Shown here one piece after another: positions 17,390 through 26,630 of a stretch of DNA of 35,213 nt. Made by a program: the position numbers and the translations under genes. Origin of the DNA: Sphingobacteriales bacterium (GTDB taxonomy: Bacteria; Bacteroidota; Bacteroidia; Chitinophagales; Chitinophagaceae); assembly GCA_024642285.1 (NCBI GenBank), contig JAHEBJ010000025.1, positions 1 through 35,213 of the forward strand, given 5' to 3'. Position 1 is the first letter of the stretch. Each line of letters opens with the position of its first letter. A model generated the notes under the pieces. That model worked only from the letters and a program-made list of their open reading frames with translations. It searched no databases and was not told the origin of the DNA.

Positions 17390-17467
17390 AACGAGTTGGT
17401 AATTCGCAGTAAACAGTTGGCAAAAATGCTGCCGCAAATTGCAAACTTCAATCTGTAAACTGAATAT

Positions 17468-18769
17468 ATGTTGTATCACATTTTTGATTGGCTTGCAAAA
17501 GAAGGATTCCGGTTTCCCGGTATCAATCTTTTTCAATTTATCACCTTCAGGGTGATGCTGGCCATGATATTGAGTTTGGTGATAACAACTGTGTATGGTA
17601 AAAAGCTGATTAAATATTTACAGAGAAAGCAATTAGGGGAATCGGTTCGTGATCTTGGTTTGGAAGGCGAAAAAGAAAAGAAGGGCACACCAACCATGGG
17701 CGGTATCATCATTTTACTCGCAATTTTAATTCCAACATTATTATTGGCCAACCTCGACAAAGTTTACATAAGGCTTATGCTATTGTGTACTGTCTGGCTG
17801 GGTGCAATTGGATTTATTGATGACTATTTAAAAATACGAGCTAAAAGAATTGCGCAGGCAAAAGGGGTTGCTTATAAAAAAAGTGACAGTGACGGCTTAG
17901 CCGGCAGGTTTAAAATATTCGGTCAGGTAATGCTGGGAATAATTGTAGGAACTACGCTATATTTTACACCTAGTGTAGTTGTTAAAAGAGAAGTAATAAA
18001 ATCTCCTGATACAGTAGTCATTCAGCCTGTAAATCCAGATGCAAAATTTGATACAGTTTTTGTAGATGGACAAGAACGGATTTTTACAGATGCACGCAAA
18101 ACAATAATTACAACAATTCCTTTTGTAAAGAATCATGAGTTTAATTATGCCAAACTATTACCCAAGGCTTGGGAAGATTATGCATACATTTTGTACATCA
18201 TAATTGTAATTGTAATTGTAACTGCTGTAAGTAACGGCGCCAATATAACTGATGGTTTGGATGGCCTGGCAACAGGTGTGAGTGCCATAATCGGTATATG
18301 CCTCGGCATATTTGCTTACGTAAGCGGCAACATAAAGTTTGCAGAATACCTCAATATCATGTATATCCCCAACCTTGGAGAGTTATCTATTTTTATAGCT
18401 GCTTTTGTTGGCGCATGTATCGGCTTCCTTTGGTACAATGCTTACCCCGCACAGGTTTTCATGGGCGACACAGGTAGTCTTGCTCTTGGTGGTATCATTG
18501 CTGCCCTTGCAATTATTGTACGTAAAGAATTATTAATTCCCATTTTCTGTTTTGTGTTTTTGGTAGAAAATTTAAGTGTGATGATACAGGTGGGATACTT
18601 TAAATACACGAAACGAAAGTATGGCGAAGGCCGACGGGTATTCTTAATGAGCCCGCTGCATCACCATTACCAGAAACTCGGATATCACGAAAGTAAGATA
18701 GCCGTGCGTTTCTGGATAATAACAATATTAAGTGTGGTTTTAGCAATAGTAACGCTCAAGCTGCGATAA
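17468..18769 (+). CDS. mraY: phospho-MurNAc-pentapeptide translocase
   Basis: Integral membrane enzyme that transfers phospho-MurNAc-pentapeptide to undecaprenyl phosphate, making lipid I. It has 433 residues, about 70 more than the E. coli enzyme. The surplus lies mostly at about 170-235, a polar, lysine- and aspartate-rich insert between membrane helices, as seen in other Bacteroidota. Conserved catalytic parts are present: [18 protein letters not shown] (D118, D119), [26 protein letters not shown] and [12 protein letters not shown]. It follows murE after 78 bp. Identification is secure. Confidence 0.97.
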   Translation: MLYHIFDWLAKEGFRFPGINLFQFITFRVMLAMILSLVITTVYGKKLIKYLQRKQLGESVRDLGLEGEKEKKGTPTMGGIIILLAILIPTLLLANLDKVYIRLMLLCTVWLGAIGFIDDYLKIRAKRIAQAKGVAYKKSDSDGLAGRFKIFGQVMLGIIVGTTLYFTPSVVVKREVIKSPDTVVIQPVNPDAKFDTVFVDGQERIFTDARKTIITTIPFVKNHEFNYAKLLPKAWEDYAYILYIIIVIVIVTAVSNGANITDGLDGLATGVSAIIGICLGIFAYVSGNIKFAEYLNIMYIPNLGELSIFIAAFVGACIGFLWYNAYPAQVFMGDTGSLALGGIIAALAIIVRKELLIPIFCFVFLVENLSVMIQVGYFKYTKRKYGEGRRVFLMSPLHHHYQKLGYHESKIAVRFWIITILSVVLAIVTLKLR

Positions 18770-18949
18770 ATAAGTTTTGGAAAACCAAACAGGCATGTGT
18801 TAATGCATGTGCTTTGTTTTTCAACCGGTCCACTATCCTTTGTAAGACAACCAAATCAGGCTACTTGAAAACTTGACCTGTTAAATTCTATGCTGTTGAA
18901 GAACCATTTTTTACTTCCTGTTGAAGTAGAAAGACCCGTTTAAAAAAAA
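18770..18949 (+). promoter_or_regulatory. 180-bp gap with possible internal promoter
   Basis: The longest gap inside the cluster. TTTG (18813-18816), a 17-bp spacer, then TATCCTTTG (18834-18842) resembles a Bacteroidota promoter, with one base too many in the -7. A direct repeat GCATGTG occurs at 18793 and 18805, 12 bp apart. Nothing codes here. murD and the genes after it may therefore have extra transcription. Confidence 0.3.
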
Positions 18950-20290
18950 ATGAAAAAAAGATTAGTCATACTGGGTGCAGGCGAAAGCGGTGTAGGAGCT
19001 GCATTGCTGGCAAAGCAAAAAGGGTATGACGTGTTTGTAAGCGATGGCGGCCCCATCAAAGAAAAGTACCGCACGGAGCTACAGGAAAATGAAATTGATT
19101 TTGAAGAGAATCAACACAGCGCCGAAAGAATTCTGAATGCCGGCGAAATAATGAAGAGCCCCGGCATTCCCGAAAAAAACGAATTGGTAAAAAAGATCAG
19201 AGCCAAAGGAATTAACGTGATCAGTGAAATTGAATTTGCTTATCGCTACAAAGGCAACAGTAAGATCATTGCCATTACCGGAAGCAATGGAAAAACTACA
19301 ACCACTGCGCTAACCTACCATATCTGTAAAACCGGTGGTGCTGATTGTGCGATGGTTGGTAATGTAGGTTTTTCTTTTGCCAAGCAGGTCGCTATGCATC
19401 CAAAAGAATTATATGTAGCCGAGATCAGTTCGTTTCAGCTGGATGATATCAAAACATTCCGTCCGGATGTGGCGGTGCTGACCAATATCACCGAAGATCA
19501 TCTTGACAGGTATGAATATAAATTTGAGAATTACATAAACAGCAAGTTCAGGGTTACAATGAACCAACAACCCGAAGACATATTTATTTATAATCTGGAT
19601 GACGATGTAACTGTGAAAACAATCAGCAACTATCCCATTAAATCAACACTAGCCCCAATTACTATGAGTAAAGAACTGCCACAAGGCGCCTATTTGCTGA
19701 ATGCAAAAATGCACCTCAAATGGAAAACCGAAGAGATGCAGATGAGTATTGAAGACTTTGCTGTAAAAGGCAAACACAATCAGTACAACAGTATGGCTGC
19801 AGGTTTAGCTGCTTCGGCGGTTGATATCCGAAAGGAAAAAATAAGAGAAGCCCTGCAAACTTTTGAAAGTCTGGAGCACCGCATGGAGCCAGTGGCAACT
19901 ATAAAGAATGTTGAGTTCATCAACGATAGCAAAGCCACCAACATCAACAGTACGTGGTTTGCATTAGAGAGTATGGAGAAGCCTGTGATATTGATATTGG
20001 GAGGCGTTGACAAAGGCAATGATTATGATTTATTAAAAGATCTGGTAAAAGAAAAAGTAAAAGCTATTGTTTGCATGGGTACCGAGAACCGGAAAATTCA
20101 TGAAGCGTTTGGTGATATTGTTTCATTAATGGTGAACACTGATAATACCAAAGATGCAGTGCAGTCGGCATTTCATTTTGCCAACAGTGGCGATGTTGTG
20201 TTGTTAAGCCCTGCCTGTGCAAGTTTCGATCTTTTTAAAAATTATGAAGACAGAGGAAATCAATTTAAACAAGCTGTAAAAGAACTGTAA
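18950..20290 (+). CDS. murD: UDP-MurNAc-L-alanine:D-glutamate ligase
   Basis: Second Mur ligase of the pathway, adding D-Glu to UDP-MurNAc-L-Ala in the cytosol. The 446 residues have an N-terminal Rossmann-like domain (LVILGAGESGVGAALLAKQKG), the ATP loop GSNGKTTTT (111-119), NITEDHLDRYEYKFENYINSK in the central domain, and the C-terminal domain with HRMEPVATIKNVEFINDSKATN, ILGGVDKGNDY and LLSPACASFDLFKNYEDRG. The start ATG 18950 follows an A-rich leader. It is separated from mraY by the cluster's longest gap and is closely followed by ftsW. Confidence 0.97.
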   Translation: MKKRLVILGAGESGVGAALLAKQKGYDVFVSDGGPIKEKYRTELQENEIDFEENQHSAERILNAGEIMKSPGIPEKNELVKKIRAKGINVISEIEFAYRYKGNSKIIAITGSNGKTTTTALTYHICKTGGADCAMVGNVGFSFAKQVAMHPKELYVAEISSFQLDDIKTFRPDVAVLTNITEDHLDRYEYKFENYINSKFRVTMNQQPEDIFIYNLDDDVTVKTISNYPIKSTLAPITMSKELPQGAYLLNAKMHLKWKTEEMQMSIEDFAVKGKHNQYNSMAAGLAASAVDIRKEKIREALQTFESLEHRMEPVATIKNVEFINDSKATNINSTWFALESMEKPVILILGGVDKGNDYDLLKDLVKEKVKAIVCMGTENRKIHEAFGDIVSLMVNTDNTKDAVQSAFHFANSGDVVLLSPACASFDLFKNYEDRGNQFKQAVKEL

Positions 20291-20301
20291 ATAAATTTTA
20301 G

Positions 20302-21567
20302 TTGTCTGAACCAATAAACATAAAAAATTTCTTTACACCCAACATTAGTAACATGGGTGGCAACCTGGTTAGTAAAACCAAAGGCGACCGTGTTATTTGG
20401 GGTATAGTGGTCATTCTTACTTTGGTGAGTTTGCTTGTCGTATACAGCAGTACCGGTTCGCTTGCCTATAAGTATAGCCGTAGTACCGAGAGTTACCTGT
20501 TCAAACAATTTGGATTTATTATACTTGGTGTGTTGATCATTTATTTTGCACACAGGGTAAATTATACCATTTATTCCAGGATAGCATCTGTGTTGTTTGT
20601 GGCTTCAATAATTTTATTGATTTACACATTCTTTTTCGGAGTGCGTATGAACGAAGGAACCCGCTGGATAAAGCTCCCTGTCATCAACATGACATTTCAG
20701 ACTTCTGATATGGCGAAACTGGCGCTGTTCATGTATATGAGCCGACAGCTCAGCCGTAAGCAAGCTGTTATTAAAGATTTTAAAAAAGGATTTTTACCAA
20801 TCATCATTCCTGTTGTTGTCATCTGTTTATTGATTGCTCCGTCAAATCTTTCCACCTCTATTTTAATTGGAGGCACCAGCATACTGATCATGTTCATTGG
20901 AAGAATAAGTACCAAGCATATTTTACTAACGATGGGTATTGCTATGATACCGGTTGCGATTTTATTCGCAGTTGCTGTTGGTACTTATGATAAAAAAGAA
21001 CAACGTGCAAAGGAAATTCCGGCAGCGTTTGCTGTGGGACGTGTGCCTACCTGGATTGGCCGTATACAAACATTTATGTACAGCAAGAAGGAAGACTCTA
21101 ATGAAAAACTGTACCAGATAAATCAGGCAAAAATTGCCATTGCGAAAGGAAGCTGGGTAGGATTGGGACCAGGCAACAGCCAAGCCCGGAATTTTTTACC
21201 GCATTCATACAGCGATTTTATTTACGCAATAATTCTTGAAGAGTATGGATTAATGGGCGGCATATTTATGGTTTTCATTTACCTGTTGTTTTTATACAGG
21301 TGTATCAGGCTTTATCGAAAATGTCCTTATGCATTTGGAGCATTTCTGGCGCTGGCACTGAGTTTTATGCTGGTCATTCAGGCCATTGCCAACATGGGTG
21401 TGAATGTAAATGTATTTCCAAACACAGGGGTAACCTTGCCGTTGGTGAGCATGGGCGGTAGTAGTTTTTTATTCACCTGCTTGTCCATTGGAATTATTTT
21501 AAGTGTAGCACGAAACGTTGAGCAGCTTGAAGGAAAAGAACAACCCGTTGTTACAAATGAGCAGTAG
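20302..21567 (+). CDS. ftsW: septal peptidoglycan polymerase FtsW (SEDS)
   Basis: Polytopic SEDS-family glycosyltransferase that polymerises lipid II at the septum with FtsI. It has 421 residues and about ten membrane helices. Conserved motifs: GTRWIKLPVINMTFQTSDMAKL, the extracellular GPGNSQARNFLPHSYSDFIYAI and EEYGLMGG, and NTGVTLPLVSMGGSSF in the C-terminal half. The catalytic Asp of SEDS proteins should be the one in HSYSDF or near it. The start is TTG 20302 or the in-frame ATG 20353 (18th codon); the N-terminal tail before the first helix is long either way. The 3' end overlaps murG by 11 bp. Confidence 0.95.
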   Translation: MSEPINIKNFFTPNISNMGGNLVSKTKGDRVIWGIVVILTLVSLLVVYSSTGSLAYKYSRSTESYLFKQFGFIILGVLIIYFAHRVNYTIYSRIASVLFVASIILLIYTFFFGVRMNEGTRWIKLPVINMTFQTSDMAKLALFMYMSRQLSRKQAVIKDFKKGFLPIIIPVVVICLLIAPSNLSTSILIGGTSILIMFIGRISTKHILLTMGIAMIPVAILFAVAVGTYDKKEQRAKEIPAAFAVGRVPTWIGRIQTFMYSKKEDSNEKLYQINQAKIAIAKGSWVGLGPGNSQARNFLPHSYSDFIYAIILEEYGLMGGIFMVFIYLLFLYRCIRLYRKCPYAFGAFLALALSFMLVIQAIANMGVNVNVFPNTGVTLPLVSMGGSSFLFTCLSIGIILSVARNVEQLEGKEQPVVTNEQ

Positions 21568-22645
21568 AATTATTATAGCAGGAGGAGGAACAGGCGGTCA
21601 TATTTTTCCGGCAATTGCAATTGCAAATGCCATTTTGAAACAACAACCACAAACAGAATTTTTGTTTGTTGGCGCAAAAGGAAAAATGGAAATGGAAAAA
21701 ATACCGCAGGCAGGATTTAAAATCGTTGGGTTGGATATAGCAGGTTTCAACAGAAGTTCTTTGATAAAAAATATTGGTTTGCCATTTAAGTTGATCAAAA
21801 GTTTTTTTCAGGTCAGAACGATCTTTAAAGACTTTAAACCTAACGCGGTAATAGGCGTAGGAGGTTATTCCAGTTTTCCGGTATTGCGGTTGGCGCAGGC
21901 AAAAGGAATTTCAACTTTTATTCATGAGAGTAATTCATTTGCCGGCAAAGCAAATATAATGTTGGGAAAAAAAGCTAAGAAGATCTTTACTGCAAGTACT
22001 GGAATGGAAAAGTTTTTCCCTGCGGAGAAGATACTGATTACAGGTAATCCCGTTAGAGCTGACATTTCAGGAACGGCAGTTACCAGGGAAGATGGGGTAA
22101 AGTTCTTTGGATTGGATCCGGCAAGAAAAACAGTCTTGTCAATTGGAGGAAGCCTTGGAGCAAAAAGCATTAATGAAGCGCTGGAAAAAAATCTGGAAGT
22201 ATTTGAGAAAAATAATCTCCAGTTGATTTGGCAAACAGGAAAGCCTTATGCAGATAAGGCGAAAGAAAGAGCAGCCGGTAAAACTAATATTTGGACAAAT
22301 GATTTCATTAACAAGATGGAGAATGCATACGCCGCCGCCGACCTTGTCATCAGCAGGAGTGGAGCCATGGCGATTGCAGAATTATCTGTGATGAAAAAAG
22401 CCGTTGTTTTTGTGCCTTTTCCTTATGCTGCAGAAGATCATCAAACGGTTAATGCACAAAGTTTAGTTAATAAAAATGCAGGCATAATGATAAAAGACAA
22501 CGAGGCGTTAGAATTACTGATACCGGCAATTATTGCATTATCTAACGATGAAGGGAAACAGCTTGTATTGAAGAGCAACATTAGCAAAATGGCTATAACA
22601 AATGCAGACGAAAAAATAGCAACAGAAATTTTGAAATTGATTTAA
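21557..22645 (+). CDS. murG: lipid II synthase, GlcNAc transferase MurG
   Basis: Peripheral membrane GT28 glycosyltransferase that adds GlcNAc to lipid I, giving lipid II. I chose ATG 21557, giving MSSRIIIAGGGTGGHIFPA, the standard N-terminus; a longer reading from 21518 adds only residues that overlap ftsW. The protein is 362 residues, the normal size. Motifs: the GGGTGGH loop (about 9-15), GVGGYSSFPVLRLAQAKGI, HESNSFAGKAN, SIGGSLGAKSIN, and the UDP-GlcNAc site SRSGAMAIAELSVMKKAVVFVP with FPYAAEDHQTVNA. It overlaps ftsW by 11 bp, and the murC ATG shares its stop (TAATG). Confidence 0.96.
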   Translation: MSSRIIIAGGGTGGHIFPAIAIANAILKQQPQTEFLFVGAKGKMEMEKIPQAGFKIVGLDIAGFNRSSLIKNIGLPFKLIKSFFQVRTIFKDFKPNAVIGVGGYSSFPVLRLAQAKGISTFIHESNSFAGKANIMLGKKAKKIFTASTGMEKFFPAEKILITGNPVRADISGTAVTREDGVKFFGLDPARKTVLSIGGSLGAKSINEALEKNLEVFEKNNLQLIWQTGKPYADKAKERAAGKTNIWTNDFINKMENAYAAADLVISRSGAMAIAELSVMKKAVVFVPFPYAAEDHQTVNAQSLVNKNAGIMIKDNEALELLIPAIIALSNDEGKQLVLKSNISKMAITNADEKIATEILKLI

Positions 22646-24000
22646 TGACAGATTTAAAGGATATAAAAAGAATTTATTTTTTGGGCGTAGGAGGAATTGG
22701 CATGAGCGCCATTGCAAGGTATTTTATTTCGCAGGGAGTTGTGGTAAGTGGCTATGATAAAACCGAAACCACTTTGACAAAACAATTGATTGAGGAAGGG
22801 ATAGCAATTCACTTCGAGGATAATGTTGAGTTCATTGACAAAGAAGCAGAATTGGTGATTTATACTCCGGCGGTGCCCAAAGACCACAAGGAGTATAATT
22901 ATTTTTTACAGAATAATTACACACTCGTAAAGCGAAGTGAAGTGTTGGGTGCCATAACAAACAGTTCTTATAATATATGTATAGCCGGTACACATGGTAA
23001 AACCACAACCAGTACAATGGTTGCACATATTTTACGGCACAGTGGATATAGTTGCAATGCTTTTCTAGGTGGAATTGCAGTGAACTACAACTCAAATTTT
23101 TGGGCCGGCGAAAAAAATGTAAGTGTGGTTGAAGCGGATGAATACGACAGAAGTTTTTTGAAATTAAGTCCCGATGTAGCCATCATAAGTTCCATGGATG
23201 CCGATCACCTGGATATTTACGGTACCACCGAAAATATGCAACAGGCATTCATCGATTTTTCGGCTCGGATAAAAAAAGATGGCATGTTGATGAGTAAGTA
23301 CGGACTGGCACGAACTGACGATCTGAATGGAGACGAACATCTGACTTATCACCTGCATAATGAAAACGCAAGTGTATATGCCGCAAATATTCAGTCGGAG
23401 AAGGGCAGTTACAGGTTCGACGTAATAATGCAGTACTGGGAATTGAAAGATGTTCTTTTAAATATGGGAGGTCTTCATAATGTTGAGAATATGATAGCCG
23501 CTATTTCTGTTGCGCATTATCTGGGAATAGAAAATGATAAGATCAGAAAAGCGGTTGCAGATTTTAAAGGAGTGAAAAGGCGGTTTGAGTATATCGTGAA
23601 GAATGAGAAGCAGGTAATGGTTGATGATTATGCACATCATCCGGAAGAGTTGAGGGCATTGATTGACGGAGCAAAAAAATTGTTTCCGCAAAAAAAATGC
23701 ACAGTGATATTTCAGCCGCACCTGTACAGCCGCACAAGGGATTTGGCTGATGGCTTTGCCGAAGTGCTTGACCACGCGGATGAAGTCATACTGTTGCCTG
23801 TTTATCCTGCAAGAGAATTACCCATTGCAGGTGTGGAAAGCGAAATGATAGTAACAAGAATGAAAAATAAAAACAGTAAAGTATTAGATAAAACAGCATT
23901 GCTGAACTGGATAAAAGAAAATAAAACTGAATTATTAATTACAGCCGGTGCAGGAGATATTGACACATTGGTGGAACCGATTAAAGAATTATTAAAATAG
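22645..24000 (+). CDS. murC: UDP-MurNAc:L-alanine ligase
   Basis: First Mur ligase, attaching L-Ala to UDP-MurNAc. The 451 residues carry the N-terminal UDP-binding motif FLGVGGIGMSAIARYF, the ATP loop AGTHGKTTTS (G115-T121), DADHLDIYGT, and C-terminal MVDDYAHHPEELRALI and FQPHLYSRTRDL. The ATG shares its A with the murG stop, which implies translational coupling. It ends one base before the TTG start of ftsQ. Identification is secure. Confidence 0.97.
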   Translation: MTDLKDIKRIYFLGVGGIGMSAIARYFISQGVVVSGYDKTETTLTKQLIEEGIAIHFEDNVEFIDKEAELVIYTPAVPKDHKEYNYFLQNNYTLVKRSEVLGAITNSSYNICIAGTHGKTTTSTMVAHILRHSGYSCNAFLGGIAVNYNSNFWAGEKNVSVVEADEYDRSFLKLSPDVAIISSMDADHLDIYGTTENMQQAFIDFSARIKKDGMLMSKYGLARTDDLNGDEHLTYHLHNENASVYAANIQSEKGSYRFDVIMQYWELKDVLLNMGGLHNVENMIAAISVAHYLGIENDKIRKAVADFKGVKRRFEYIVKNEKQVMVDDYAHHPEELRALIDGAKKLFPQKKCTVIFQPHLYSRTRDLADGFAEVLDHADEVILLPVYPARELPIAGVESEMIVTRMKNKNSKVLDKTALLNWIKENKTELLITAGAGDIDTLVEPIKELLK

Positions 24001-24001
24001 A

Positions 24002-25129
24002 TTGGAAACAAAAAAACGATATAGTTTAAAAAGTATTCTCTTGGCAACTATTTGGGTTGCCTTGGGCGGAGCTGCAATCTTTTTACTCGTTGCTGCTATT
24101 AAAAGCAAAGACGAACAGCGTTGTAAAAAGATTGAGATAACAATTCACGGTGTTAGCAATAATTTTTTTGTAGATAAAAAGGATATCCTGCAAGTAATTA
24201 CGGCTACTGAAAAAATTACTCCCGTAGGTAAAGCCATCGGCAGTTTTAATTTAAGGAAGATGGAAACGGAGCTGGAAAAAGACGTCTGGATAAAGTCAGC
24301 CGAACTGTTCTTTGATAATAATGAGACCCTGCAGGTAACGGTACATGAACGTGAACCGGTAGCAAGAGTATTTACGACTGCAGGTTCTACTTTTTATATT
24401 GATAATGAATTGGCAATGCTGCCGCTTAGTGAGAAGTTTTCGGCTAGGCTTCCGGTGTTCACCGGTTTTCCATCGGATAAAAAAGTTTTATCAGCCGCCG
24501 ACAGCAGTTTGCTGAATGAGGTAAAGAATATCAGCCTTACAATTCAAAAAGACAGTTTTAGTATGGCTATGATTGAGCAGATCGACATAACTGCGCAACG
24601 AAATTTTGAAATGATGCCTAAAATAGGAAACCAGTTGATCGTGTTTGGTGATGGAAAGGATGTTACCAGAAAACTAGATAAGCTGAAGTTATTTTATAAA
24701 GAGATTATGACAAAAGCTGGATGGAATAATTACAGCGTAATCAATGTGCAGTATAAAAATCAGGTAGTAGCAAAAAGAAAAGGAGCCGAAGATATAGCTG
24801 CAGATTCCTTACGAACCCTACAATTGATGCAGCTGATTGCTGACCGGGCAGAACAGGCTGCTGGCGATTCATTGCGTAACATAAGTCCCAACGATGATCG
24901 GAACACCGTTGACAGCACAATGATTCAGCAATCGATACAGCGGGATGATAATTACGAAGCACCACTAATCAACGATTTACCGGCGCAACCGGTAATTAGT
25001 TCTAAACCTGTTGATCTAAAAAAAGATATAGTTATAAAGAAAGATAACAAGCCAGTGCAAAAACCCGATACAGGAAAGAAAGCAGCAAGGCAACCAAAAG
25101 CAATTATGCAAAAGAATAATGATTACTGA
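24002..25129 (+). CDS. ftsQ: divisome protein FtsQ
   Basis: Bitopic division protein linking early and late divisome parts. It has 375 residues: a short cytosolic tail, a membrane helix (about 11-33, ILLATIWVALGGAAIFLLV), a POTRA domain (about 44-120, starting KKIEITIHGVSNNFFVDKKDIL), the FtsQ beta domain (to about 260), and a long polar tail rich in K, D, N and P with no recognised domain. The start is TTG 24002, one base after the murC stop; no ATG lies before the membrane helix. Assignment rests on topology, POTRA-like sequence and the position between murC and ftsA. Confidence 0.9.
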   Translation: METKKRYSLKSILLATIWVALGGAAIFLLVAAIKSKDEQRCKKIEITIHGVSNNFFVDKKDILQVITATEKITPVGKAIGSFNLRKMETELEKDVWIKSAELFFDNNETLQVTVHEREPVARVFTTAGSTFYIDNELAMLPLSEKFSARLPVFTGFPSDKKVLSAADSSLLNEVKNISLTIQKDSFSMAMIEQIDITAQRNFEMMPKIGNQLIVFGDGKDVTRKLDKLKLFYKEIMTKAGWNNYSVINVQYKNQVVAKRKGAEDIAADSLRTLQLMQLIADRAEQAAGDSLRNISPNDDRNTVDSTMIQQSIQRDDNYEAPLINDLPAQPVISSKPVDLKKDIVIKKDNKPVQKPDTGKKAARQPKAIMQKNNDY

Positions 25130-25185
25130 TCGCAATGTTAAAACAAAAAATATAAAACACAAACACAAACTCAAAACATACAATT

Positions 25186-26556
25186 ATGAATCAGGAACAA
25201 CCCATCATCGTAGGTCTCGACATAGGCACAACAAAAATTGCTGCTATTGCCGGGCGTAAAAACGAACACGGCAAGCTGGAAATACTAGGCTTTGGCCGTG
25301 CCAACAGTAATGGTGTACAACACGGCATGGTGTTGAACATCGATCAAACAATTAAAGCCATTGAGCAGGCTTTAAAAAACTGTTACGACTCCAACCCCAA
25401 CCTGGAAATAGGAGAGGTATATGTGGGCATTGCCGGCCATCATATAAAAAGTTTACAAACACGTGGTGATATTGTTCGACAGAGTATTGAAGAAGAAATA
25501 AGACAGGAGGAAATTGACCGGCTGGTTGCCGACCAGTACCGCACCTATATTCCGGCCGGAGATCAAATCATTGATGTTATACCGCAGGAATTTACGGTTG
25601 ATAATTTTCAGAACATTCCAAACCCAATTGGTTACAGTGGAGTAAAAGTGGGTGCGAATTTTCATATTATAACCGGCGATAAAAATGCGATTCGAAATAT
25701 AAACCGAAGCGTTGATAAAGCCGGATTGAAAACCAAAGATCTCGTGTTGCAACCGCTTGCCTCTGCAGCCGCTGTTATGTGCGACCAGGATTTAGAGGCT
25801 GGTGTCGCCATTGTTGATATAGGTGGCGGCACCACCGACCTGGCTGTTTTTTATGAAGGCATATTAAAACACACGGCGGTGATTCCTTTCGGTGGTGAGA
25901 ATATTACCAACGATATAAAAAATGGTTTAGGTGTTTTAAAAACACAGGCTGAGCAAATGAAAATTCAGTTTGGCAGTGCATTAAGCGATGAAGCAAAAGC
26001 AAATGCCTTCATTACCATTCCCGGATTACGTGGTATGGCGCCAAAAGAAATTTCTGTAAAGAATCTTGCAGGTATCATTCAGGCACGTATGAGTGAAATC
26101 ATGGATTTTGTTACCTATCATTTAAAGCAGGTTGGTTTGGATAACAGGATGTTGAATGGCGGTGTAATACTTACGGGTGGCGGATCACAGCTGAAGCATC
26201 TGATTCAGTTGACAGAGTATGTAACGGGCTTGAATGCAAGGATAGGTTATCCAAATGAACATCTTACCGGTGGTCATATAGAAGAACTGGCAAAGCCTAT
26301 GTACAGTACATGTATAGGTTTAATTCTGAAAGGGTACAATGATTATGAGAATAAAAACAAGCAGTTTGATGAGCAATTTAGAAAAGTTGATGTTCCAGGC
26401 TCATTAAAAAATAAACCTATTGATGAAACAATAGATGCAGAAGAAGAAAACGGCGAGGTAAAGGTTAAGCAACGTAAATCCTTAAAAACATTTATGGATG
26501 GATTTAAGAATGGCTTGATTGACCTGTTCAAGGAAGAAGAAGACGCAAAATTATAA
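25186..26556 (+). CDS. ftsA: cell division protein FtsA
   Basis: Actin-like ATPase that tethers FtsZ to the membrane. In its 456 residues: the phosphate-1 motif GLDIGTTKIAAIAG (about 10-23), the FtsA-specific 1C subdomain with DQIIDVIPQEFTVD, the phosphate-2 motif VAIVDIGGGTTDLAVF (around 208), and the adenosine motif VILTGGGSQLKHL. The C-terminus ends in an amphipathic helix (SLKTFMDGFKNGLIDLFKEE), the expected membrane-targeting sequence, after an acidic linker. It precedes ftsZ by 74 bp. Identification is secure. Confidence 0.97.
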   Translation: MNQEQPIIVGLDIGTTKIAAIAGRKNEHGKLEILGFGRANSNGVQHGMVLNIDQTIKAIEQALKNCYDSNPNLEIGEVYVGIAGHHIKSLQTRGDIVRQSIEEEIRQEEIDRLVADQYRTYIPAGDQIIDVIPQEFTVDNFQNIPNPIGYSGVKVGANFHIITGDKNAIRNINRSVDKAGLKTKDLVLQPLASAAAVMCDQDLEAGVAIVDIGGGTTDLAVFYEGILKHTAVIPFGGENITNDIKNGLGVLKTQAEQMKIQFGSALSDEAKANAFITIPGLRGMAPKEISVKNLAGIIQARMSEIMDFVTYHLKQVGLDNRMLNGGVILTGGGSQLKHLIQLTEYVTGLNARIGYPNEHLTGGHIEELAKPMYSTCIGLILKGYNDYENKNKQFDEQFRKVDVPGSLKNKPIDETIDAEEENGEVKVKQRKSLKTFMDGFKNGLIDLFKEEEDAKL

Positions 26557-26630
26557 GAATACAAAACTAACTAACCCATTATTTAATGAACGCCGCGTTG
26601 TAAAATGCAGCAGTTCACAAAAAAAAAACT

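Noticed and set aside
26584-26618. Possible hairpin in the ftsZ leader (AACGC-C-GCGTT and TGAAC/GTTCA)
   Set aside because: The inner palindrome has a one-base centre and cannot fold as drawn; the outer stem is only 5 bp with a long loop.
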